DNA of 14,827 nt from Bacteroidales bacterium (lineage in GTDB: Bacteria > Bacteroidota > Bacteroidia > Bacteroidales > UBA12077), in contig DAOVYZ010000019.1 of the NCBI GenBank assembly GCA_030635365.1, forward strand, positions 1-14,827. Reading direction: 5' to 3'. Positions 6,461 to 12,924 of the stretch are shown one piece after another. Position numbers and translations under genes: made by a program. Each line of letters opens with the position of its first letter. The stretch's first letter is position 1. The notes below the pieces were generated by a model. It searched no databases, had not been told where the DNA came from, and saw nothing but the letters and a program-made list of their open reading frames with translations.

Positions 6461-9181
6461 ATGTCAAATGTAAAAAGAGTCTATACTTTTGGAGACAAAA
6501 AAGCTGAAGGTAATACTTCAATGAAAAACCTACTGGGTGGAAAGGGTGCAAATCTAGCTGAAATGAATCTTATTGGTGTTCCTGTACCTCCTGGTTTTAC
6601 TATAACTACTGATACATGTACAGAATACAATACTTTGGGTAAAGACCAGGTTGTTGGTTTATTAAAAGCTGATGTTGAAGCTGCGGTTAAATATGTAGAA
6701 GATATTATGGGCACGAAATTCGGAAGTAATGAAAATCCGTGTTTATTATCTGTTCGTTCCGGTGCGAGAGTTTCTATGCCGGGAATGATGGATACAGTTC
6801 TTAACCTTGGTATGAATGATGATGCAGTTGAAGGTTTGACCAAAAAAACCGGAAATGCACGTTTTGCATGGGACTCATATCGTCGTTTCGTCCAAATGTT
6901 TGGAGGTGTTGTATTGGGTGTTGAAGCAAAATCAAAAGAAGATCACGATCCGTTTGAAGAAATCATCCATAAAGCTAAAGAGACTAAAGGTGTTGACTTA
7001 GATACCGATCTTGATGTTGATGATTTGAAACAAATGGTAAAAGATTTTAAAGCTGCTTGTAAAGCTCAAACAGGGCAAGAATTTCCAGATGACCCATGGG
7101 AACAACTTTGGGGAGGTATTACTGCTGTATTTGATAGTTGGATGAATCCAAGAGCTATTTATTATCGTGGAATGAACCAAATTCCTGAAGAATGGGGAAC
7201 TGCTGTAAATGTACAGGCAATGGTTTATGGAAATATGGGTGATAACTCCGGTACCGGAGTTGCATTTACAAGAGATGCTGCAACAGGAGAAAATATATTT
7301 AATGGTGAATATCTAATCAATGCTCAAGGTGAAGACGTAGTTGCAGGTGTTAGAACTCCACAACAAATTACATTAGAAGGTTCAAAAAGATGGGCTAAAC
7401 TGGCAGAGGTATCTGAAGAAGAAAGAAAATCCAACTTTCCTTCGTTGGAAGAATTAATGCCTACAGTATATCAAGAGTTGGATCAAACTCAAAAAAATCT
7501 AGAAAATCATTACAAAGATATGCAGGACCTTGAATTTACTATTCAGGATGGTAAACTTTGGTTATTGCAAACCAGAAATGGAAAACGTACTGCTGCTGCA
7601 ATGGTAACAATTGCTATGGACCTTATAAGGGAAGGCATGGTAGATGAGAAAAAAGCTATTTTGATGCAAGAGCCTGCAAAATTGGACGAATTATTACACC
7701 CCGTATTTGATAAAGAAGCAATTAAATCTGCTAAAGTGTTGGCAAAAGGTTTACCTGCTTCTCCGGGTGCTGCTTTTGGTGAAGTTTGTTTCTTCGCTGA
7801 TGAAGCTACAGAAAAAGCTGCTGCCGGCAAACAAATCATACTGGTACGTGTTGAGACTTCTCCTGAAGATTTAGCAGGTATGGATGCTGCTAAAGGAATC
7901 CTTACAGCTCGTGGAGGTATGACTTCTCACGCCGCTGTTGTTGCTCGTGGAATGGGTAAGTGTTGTGTTTCCGGTGCAGGTGCTATACACATTGATTACA
8001 AAACAAGAATAATGACTATAGATGGTGTTCAGTATAGAGAAGGTGATCTTATTTCATTGAATGGAACTACAGGTGAAGTTTATGAAGGTAAAATAGCTAC
8101 TATTGATCCTGAATTAAGTGGTGACTTTGGTGGAATTATGAAACTTGCTGATAAATACAGAAAAATAAATGTAAGAACAAATGCCGAAACCGAAAGAGAT
8201 TGTAAAGTTGCAAGAGACTTTGGAGCTGAGGGCATCGGACTTTGTAGAACCGAGCACATGTTCTTCGAAGGTGAAAGGCTTATCAGAATGCGCGAAATGA
8301 TCCTTGCTGATGATGAAGCAGGAAGAAGAGAAGCTTTAACAAAATTACTTCCTATCCAAAGACAAGACTTTAAAGATGTATTTAAAGTAATGGCAGGCCT
8401 TCCTGTAACTGTACGTTTACTTGACCCGCCATTGCATGAGTTTGTTCCTCACGAAGAAGCAAATCAAAAAGAAATGGCAGATCAAATGGGAGTTTCTGTT
8501 GACGTAATTAAAGCCAAAGTTGAAGATCTTCACGAGTTCAACCCAATGCTAGGCCATAGAGGTTGCCGTTTAGGAAATACTTATCCTGAGATTACCGAAA
8601 TGCAAGCAAGAGCAATTCTTGAAGCTGCATTAGAATTAAAAGCTGAAGGAGTAAAGACTTTACCTGAGATTATGATTCCGCTTATTGGAACGGTTAAAGA
8701 ATTTAAAATGCAGGAAGAAATCGTAAGAGATATTGCCGAAAAAGTTTTTGCTGAAAAAGGAGATAAATTAGACTATTTGGTTGGTACAATGATTGAGATT
8801 CCAAGGGCTGCTCTTACTGCTGATAAAATATCAGAAGTTGCTGAATTCTTCTCATTTGGTACTAATGACCTTACTCAAATGACTTTTGGATACTCACGTG
8901 ATGATGCCGGTAAATTCTTGCCAATATACATTCAAAAAGGTATCTTAAAAGCTGACCCATTCCAGGTGTTAGATCAAGAAGGTGTTGGACAATTGGTTGA
9001 AATGGGAATTAATAAAGGAAGGTCAAAACGCCCTGACTTAAAAGTTGGTATTTGTGGTGAGCATGGTGGAGAACCAAGTTCTGTGGAATTTTGTGTTAGG
9101 GCCGGAATGAATTATGTTTCATGCTCCCCGTTTAGAGTTCCAATTGCGAGATTAGCTGCTGCTCAAGCTGCATTAAGATAA
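6461..9181 (+). CDS. ppdK: Pyruvate, phosphate dikinase
   Basis: This 906-residue enzyme interconverts ATP, phosphate and pyruvate with AMP, diphosphate and PEP. It can serve gluconeogenesis or PPi-dependent glycolysis in the cytoplasm. The domains appear in the expected order. The N-terminal ATP-grasp nucleotide-binding domain (about 1-370) has LLGGKGANLAEM (24-35), VRSGARVSMPGMMDTVLNLG near 98-117 and LLQTRNGKRTAAA near 368-380. The swivelling phosphohistidine domain has GGMTSHAAVVARGMG with the catalytic H490. The C-terminal PEP/pyruvate TIM barrel has GLCRTEHMF, LGHRGCRLG, SFGTNDLTQMTFGYSRDD and the catalytic Cys at about 865 in CGEHGG. It is slightly longer than the 874-residue Clostridium symbiosum enzyme and appears intact. 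Codons look like those of an abundant protein, and a strong terminator follows. The PEP carboxykinase gene lies next downstream, and both enzymes act at the same metabolic node. Confidence 0.97.
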   Translation: MSNVKRVYTFGDKKAEGNTSMKNLLGGKGANLAEMNLIGVPVPPGFTITTDTCTEYNTLGKDQVVGLLKADVEAAVKYVEDIMGTKFGSNENPCLLSVRSGARVSMPGMMDTVLNLGMNDDAVEGLTKKTGNARFAWDSYRRFVQMFGGVVLGVEAKSKEDHDPFEEIIHKAKETKGVDLDTDLDVDDLKQMVKDFKAACKAQTGQEFPDDPWEQLWGGITAVFDSWMNPRAIYYRGMNQIPEEWGTAVNVQAMVYGNMGDNSGTGVAFTRDAATGENIFNGEYLINAQGEDVVAGVRTPQQITLEGSKRWAKLAEVSEEERKSNFPSLEELMPTVYQELDQTQKNLENHYKDMQDLEFTIQDGKLWLLQTRNGKRTAAAMVTIAMDLIREGMVDEKKAILMQEPAKLDELLHPVFDKEAIKSAKVLAKGLPASPGAAFGEVCFFADEATEKAAAGKQIILVRVETSPEDLAGMDAAKGILTARGGMTSHAAVVARGMGKCCVSGAGAIHIDYKTRIMTIDGVQYREGDLISLNGTTGEVYEGKIATIDPELSGDFGGIMKLADKYRKINVRTNAETERDCKVARDFGAEGIGLCRTEHMFFEGERLIRMREMILADDEAGRREALTKLLPIQRQDFKDVFKVMAGLPVTVRLLDPPLHEFVPHEEANQKEMADQMGVSVDVIKAKVEDLHEFNPMLGHRGCRLGNTYPEITEMQARAILEAALELKAEGVKTLPEIMIPLIGTVKEFKMQEEIVRDIAEKVFAEKGDKLDYLVGTMIEIPRAALTADKISEVAEFFSFGTNDLTQMTFGYSRDDAGKFLPIYIQKGILKADPFQVLDQEGVGQLVEMGINKGRSKRPDLKVGICGEHGGEPSSVEFCVRAGMNYVSCSPFRVPIARLAAAQAALR

Positions 9182-9229
9182 AAACTGTAAGCTGTCTATA
9201 GATAGGTTTATTACAATAATTTTAAAAAC

Positions 9230-9266
9230 GGGCCTTCAAAGATTACTTTTGAAGGCTCATTTTTAT
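9230..9266 (+). terminator. Intrinsic terminator of ppdK
   Basis: GCCTTCAAA (9232-9240) and TTTGAAGGC (9248-9256) form a perfect 9-bp stem. It is extended by a G-T and a G-C pair (9230-9231 with 9257-9258), encloses a 7-base loop, and is followed by ATTTTTATAAAT. It lies about 50 bases after the ppdK stop. Confidence 0.85.
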
Positions 9267-9426
9267 AAATAATTACCAACTTACCCTTTACTATTTCACT
9301 TAAGAGATAGTCAAGGCTTGGTTTTGTTAAATAACATAAAGTCAGTATTTTAATTTTTCAGCAACTTGATTTTATAGACGAACTAATTACCTTAGCTCTT
9401 ATGTAGAATAATGTGGATATATATTC

Positions 9427-9498
9427 TTTTGTGATATTTAGTGATTTAGAGTTTTTGTGGCGAAAAAATAATAGCCACCAAAACACGAAAGCACAAAA
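9427..9498. repeat. Imperfect inverted repeat (hairpin-forming intergenic element)
   Basis: The outer arms TTTTGTG (9427-9433) and CACAAAA (9492-9498) are exact complements. The inner arms GTTTTTGTGGC (9451-9461) and GCCACCAAAAC (9474-9484) pair with one mismatch around a 12-base AT loop. The right arm runs into the dispersed repeat copy 2, so the hairpin and the repeat may be one element. Part of its right side (CACCAA followed by CACAAAA) is recognisable near 26-61, where a GC-rich hairpin interrupts it. Confidence 0.5.
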
Positions 9499-9536
9499 CT
9501 TGCACTAAAACCACATTTATTTATAACATAGCCATT
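9492..9536 (+). repeat. Dispersed intergenic repeat, copy 2
   Basis: This 45-base block matches copy 1 (55-100) in the same direction with a handful of substitutions and one single-base gap. It lies between the ppdK terminator and the pckA promoter. No reading frame or transposase is associated with it. Confidence 0.6.
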
Positions 9537-9690
9537 ACTTTTTACTATTTCACTTTCAATATCTATTATTTCTCCTAACTAATTCTAATCTTAATAAATA
9601 TAGTGTATTACTTTAACATATTCTGATTCATTTAAATATTTAATTAGTTAATATTTTGTGTCAATTTATACACAAAAAATAATTCTCGTT

Positions 9691-9723
9691 TTTGTTTTAA
9701 ATATTAATTATTTACTACCTTCG
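9691..9723 (+). promoter_or_regulatory. Probable pckA promoter, Bacteroidota type
   Basis: TTTG (9691-9694) and TACCTTCG (9716-9723) are 21 bases apart, matching the -33 TTTG and -7 TAnnTTTG pair recognised by the main sigma factor of this phylum. The only difference is a C in the last part of the -7 box. Transcription would start near 9730, leaving a leader of about 35 bases before the pckA ATG at 9765. Confidence 0.6.
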
Positions 9724-9764
9724 AACTTTCTTTTTTTAACCTTAAATGCCAATTAACAAAACTT

Positions 9765-11426
9765 ATGGAAAGAAATTTGGAATCCTCTCTTAACAGGTCA
9801 TTAGCCGATGTTATAGAATGGCATGAAAATGTACATGTTAATCTGAACAGAAAAGAGTTAATAAAAAATGTTATAGATAACAGAGAAGCTTTAGTTTCAA
9901 AGAATGGAGCACTAGCCACGTGGACAGCTCCCGAATCAACCGGCCGAAGGCCAAAAGATACCTATATTGTTAAAAGAACTTCCAGCGAAGCAAATATTGA
10001 TTGGTCATCTCCCAACAATATACAAATTCATGAAGAGGTGTTTGATATGGTATTTTCAGATGCATTAGATTATTTATTAAAAAGGAAAAATATTTATATC
10101 ACCGACAGAGTTATTGGTGCAGATTCTAAATATGCATTGCCGGTAAAAACTATTACGAGCCAGGCTTTAACAGCTCTATTTACAGATAATATGTTTAGGG
10201 AAGTTCCGAAAAATATAAAAAAAAGTGTATTCTCTGATAAAGGTTTTCAGTTACTTTCAGTACCATTTGATAAACTGGATAGTATTAAATACAAAAGTTT
10301 ATTACGAATATTGCTAAGTGGTGATACCTCAAACATAGCAGTAATTATTGATTTTGATAGAAGATTAGGTGTTATTGTGGGATCTGCCTATTTAGGTACG
10401 GTAAAAAAATTAATGTTTACTGTAATGAACTATTATCTTCCATTTGAAGGTGTTCTCCCTTTGCATTGTTCAGCAAATGAAGGAGAAGACGGAAATTCAG
10501 CTTTACTTTTAGGCCTTTCAGGAACAGGAAAAACTACTTTATCGGCAGATAATAACAGGGCATTACTAGGTGATGATGAACATGGCTGGAGTGACAACGG
10601 TATATACAATTTTGAAAATGGTTGTTATGCAAAAATGATTGATATCAATCCTGACAAAGAGCCGGAAATTTATAATGCTGTTATGCACTCTGCAGATCCA
10701 ATATTTCATGGTGCCATAATAGAAAATGCGATGGTTTACCCAACTGGTGAATTTAATTTTAGCGATAGAAGATTTACAGAAAACTCAAGGACATCCTATC
10801 CTTTATCCTTTCTGCAAAATATTAAAGATTCGTCAATTTCAGGCCATCCGACAACTATCTTATTTTTAACAGCGGATGCATATGGTGTTCTACCACCTGT
10901 TTCCAAACTTAATATTGATCAGGCTCGTTTGTGGTTTCTTATGGGCTATACTAGCAAACTAGCAGGAACAGAAACTGGCGTAACGAAACCTGAGGCTACA
11001 TTTTCTCGATTCTTTGGACAACCCTTTATGCCATTAAATCCTGAGTTCTACACTTCGATGTTGGGAGAAAAAATGGAAAAATATAATACCAAGGTTTTCT
11101 TAATAAATACCGGATGGTATGGTGGTATTTATGGCGTAGGAAAAAGAATTGACCTTAAACTAACTCGTGCGATGGTTGATGCTGCTTTAAATGGAGATCT
11201 GGGAAAAGTTGATTATAATAATGACGAACTTTTTCATCTGAATGTTCCTAAAACCTGCCCAGGCGTACCAAATAAAATTTTGACACCTAAAAATATGTGG
11301 ATTGAAAAAGAAGAGTACGAGCTTACAGCAAACCGACTGGCTAATAAGTTTAGTGCTGCTTTTGATGCTGCATATGGGGATAAAAATATCAAAGATAGTG
11401 TTAGAAGTCAATGCCCAGGCAAATAA
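9765..11426 (+). CDS. pckA: Phosphoenolpyruvate carboxykinase (ATP)
   Basis: This 553-residue enzyme converts oxaloacetate and ATP to PEP, CO2 and ADP, or runs in reverse to fix CO2 in fermenting Bacteroidota. Motifs of the ATP-type family are in order: STGRRPKDTYIV (58-69) with the substrate-binding Arg, LHCSANEGEDG (233-243), the P-loop GLSGTGKTTL (250-259), the metal-binding LGDDEHGW (268-275), SRTSYPL (341-347), and GTETGVTKPEATFSRFFGQP (401-420). NTGWYGGIYGVGKRI (448-462) is near the end. The usual AGEMKK-type metal-binding segment reads YLGTVKKLMF (209-218); the lysines are kept but the Glu is not. The start at 9765 is the first ATG in frame and suits the promoter just upstream. An ATG at 9746 is out of frame. 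A terminator follows. The GTP-type enzyme is excluded by length and motifs. Confidence 0.96.
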   Translation: MERNLESSLNRSLADVIEWHENVHVNLNRKELIKNVIDNREALVSKNGALATWTAPESTGRRPKDTYIVKRTSSEANIDWSSPNNIQIHEEVFDMVFSDALDYLLKRKNIYITDRVIGADSKYALPVKTITSQALTALFTDNMFREVPKNIKKSVFSDKGFQLLSVPFDKLDSIKYKSLLRILLSGDTSNIAVIIDFDRRLGVIVGSAYLGTVKKLMFTVMNYYLPFEGVLPLHCSANEGEDGNSALLLGLSGTGKTTLSADNNRALLGDDEHGWSDNGIYNFENGCYAKMIDINPDKEPEIYNAVMHSADPIFHGAIIENAMVYPTGEFNFSDRRFTENSRTSYPLSFLQNIKDSSISGHPTTILFLTADAYGVLPPVSKLNIDQARLWFLMGYTSKLAGTETGVTKPEATFSRFFGQPFMPLNPEFYTSMLGEKMEKYNTKVFLINTGWYGGIYGVGKRIDLKLTRAMVDAALNGDLGKVDYNNDELFHLNVPKTCPGVPNKILTPKNMWIEKEEYELTANRLANKFSAAFDAAYGDKNIKDSVRSQCPGK

Positions 11427-11480
11427 ACAAGCCCTATTTCATTAAGAATAAATATTTTAATACAATATTAACATTATATA

Positions 11481-11517
11481 ACCCTCTTTACTTTTTATTT
11501 TAAAGAGGGTTTCTTAT
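11481..11517 (+). terminator. Intrinsic terminator of pckA
   Basis: ACCCTCTTTA (11481-11490) pairs perfectly with TAAAGAGGGT (11501-11510) around a 10-base loop and is followed by TTCTTATCTC. It lies 55 bases after the pckA stop and before the plsY promoter. Confidence 0.82.
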
Positions 11518-11548
11518 CTCTATTTGTGAATACATGGTTCACATATAC

Positions 11549-11579
11549 TTTGATGCTAGAAAAATAATTTGTTAATTTG
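11549..11579 (+). promoter_or_regulatory. Possible plsY promoter
   Basis: TTTG (11549-11552) and TTAATTTG (11572-11579) are 19 bases apart, a good Bacteroidota -33/-7 spacing with one mismatch in the -7 box. Transcription starting shortly after 11579 would exclude the in-frame ATG at 11569 and supports translation from ATG at 11602. Confidence 0.45.
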
Positions 11580-11601
11580 CCTGTCTTTTAAAATTTTCTT
11601 T

Positions 11602-12258
11602 ATGCATATTGTAGTAAATATTATTATTACAATCGTAGCTTATTTCTTAGGGTCAATCCCAACCTCGGTATGGATTAGCCGAGCTTTCTATAAAATAGAT
11701 ATCCGAGAATATGGAAGCGGTAATGCAGGAGCAACAAATACCTTTAGAGTCTTAGGAACCAAAGCAGGCATTATTGTTTTTATAGTTGATATCCTCAAAG
11801 GATTTATTGCCGTTAATCTTATACATTTAACTAAGTATTATATTCCTCATAGTGGCAATTATATTAATATCCAATTACTCTTAGGCATTGCTGCAATGCT
11901 TGGGCATATTTTCCCAATTTACGTTGGATTTAGAGGAGGAAAAGGTGTAGCAACACTTTTTGGAGTTATTTGTGCAATAAGCTTTTATCCTACTCTTATG
12001 ATGGGAGGAATATTTTTAACAACTTTAGTTATTACAAGGTACGTTTCATTGAGTTCAATGATCTCAGGATTTTCATTTCCAATTTTAATTATTGTTGTAT
12101 TTGAAGAAACAACACCGTCACTGGTAATCTTTTCATTGATTATGGCAGTATTAATGCTTTTTACACATCAAAAAAATATTGAGAGATTGCTTCGTAAAGA
12201 AGAAAAGAAAGCAAACCTTCCAAAACTGAAAAAGAAGAACAGAAACTTCTGCCCCTAA
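11602..12258 (+). CDS. plsY: Acyl-phosphate:glycerol-3-phosphate acyltransferase PlsY
   Basis: This integral membrane enzyme moves an acyl group from acyl-phosphate (made by PlsX) to glycerol-3-phosphate, the first step of phospholipid synthesis. With the start at 11602 the protein has 218 residues, begins MHIVVNIIITIVAYFLGSIP, and goes straight into the first membrane helix carrying the family motif GSIPT. The second motif is YGSGNAGATNTFRVLG and the third is GHIFPIYVGFRGGKGVAT. Several more hydrophobic helices and a Lys-rich C-terminal tail follow. An ATG 33 bases upstream (11569) would add 11 residues, but it lies within the probable -7 element, so I prefer 11602. The gene stands alone, between the pckA terminator and a convergent gene. 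Confidence 0.95.
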   Translation: MHIVVNIIITIVAYFLGSIPTSVWISRAFYKIDIREYGSGNAGATNTFRVLGTKAGIIVFIVDILKGFIAVNLIHLTKYYIPHSGNYINIQLLLGIAAMLGHIFPIYVGFRGGKGVATLFGVICAISFYPTLMMGGIFLTTLVITRYVSLSSMISGFSFPILIIVVFEETTPSLVIFSLIMAVLMLFTHQKNIERLLRKEEKKANLPKLKKKNRNFCP

Positions 12259-12318
12259 ACTTGTAAGTTCTTTAACAATAACTGCACCAATGCTTTTTTG
12301 TTATTTAAGTTCCATCTG

Positions 12319-12813
12319 TTATTCATTATCCAATTCTTTTGTTGGCCTATAAAAATAATATTTTCCTTCAATTATATAATTCAAGTTCAGTTCACTTATA
12401 CCTACTTTTCGTCCTGAAAATTCGGTGTTTTGGTGAGCTATTTCGTATATTCCATCCTCCAGTACTTTATATACAATAGCTGTATGATGTTTCATAATTT
12501 CGGTATATGTAGTGTTTCCTTCGGTATACCTTATTGTAAGATCTTCAAATTGAATTAAATCTCCCGGAAAAACTTGTTCTGTTAAAGGATAAATCCTGTT
12601 TCCATATACATACCTTTTATCCCAATCGGCATTTACTAATTTTAGTGCTTGATTTGCTAAATCCCAGCATTCACCTCTATCAACTTTTTCCCCTTTTACC
12701 GATTTTACATATTTAATAATTTGTTTGTTTAATTGAGGTGTTCTTTGTGCTATTGTACTTGTAGAAATTATTGCGCAAAGTATAGCAAGTATTAGTGTTT
12801 TGTATTTTTTCAT
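12319..12813 (-). CDS. Small secreted protein of unknown function, possible CHAP/NlpC-like Cys-His fold
   Basis: I do not recognise a named gene. The 164-residue product starts MKKYKTLILAILCAIISTST and has a clear signal peptide, probably cleaved after TIAQ near residue 23, so it should reach the periplasm or beyond. An in-frame ATG 18 bases further upstream (12829-12831) would put six residues before the signal peptide and is less likely. The mature part has GECWDLANQAL with C49, then FPGDLIQFEDL (83-93), KHHTAIVYKV with H109 and H110, and EIAHQN with H127. The order of an early Cys at a helix start, a G-D-hydrophobic strand, and a later His before a hydrophobic strand resembles CHAP and NlpC/P60 papain-like amidases of cell-wall peptides. 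The fold is inferred from pattern only and activity is not shown. It is convergent with plsY and lies 111 bases after the stop of the selenium gene on the same strand. Confidence 0.75.
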   Translation of the reverse strand: MKKYKTLILAILCAIISTSTIAQRTPQLNKQIIKYVKSVKGEKVDRGECWDLANQALKLVNADWDKRYVYGNRIYPLTEQVFPGDLIQFEDLTIRYTEGNTTYTEIMKHHTAIVYKVLEDGIYEIAHQNTEFSGRKVGISELNLNYIIEGKYYFYRPTKELDNE

Positions 12814-12924
12814 TTGTATGTAATTTAACAACTAACTGTTTATGTTTTAATTTAATTTTGTTTCAATGTTTTATTATTGAAAACGCTGTCAGTCTCAAAT
12901 TGTTTTATCACTAATTGCACATAA

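Larger units (their letters stand above)
9267..9690. other. Intergenic stretch between ppdK and pckA with repeat debris
   Basis: No credible gene was found on either strand. The stretch contains a 15-base direct repeat TTTACTATTTCACTT (9287-9301 and 9541-9555), an imperfect inverted repeat (9427-9498) and copy 2 of the dispersed repeat (9492-9536). It looks like a site where small intergenic elements have accumulated, rather than a decayed gene. Confidence 0.5.

Noticed and set aside
9704..9919. Minus-strand reading frame across the pckA start
   Set aside because: It overlaps the pckA promoter and N-terminus antisense and resembles no known protein.
11569..11601. Upstream ATG as the plsY start
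   Set aside because: It lies in the probable -7 element, and the membrane helix and family motif begin right after the ATG at 11602.
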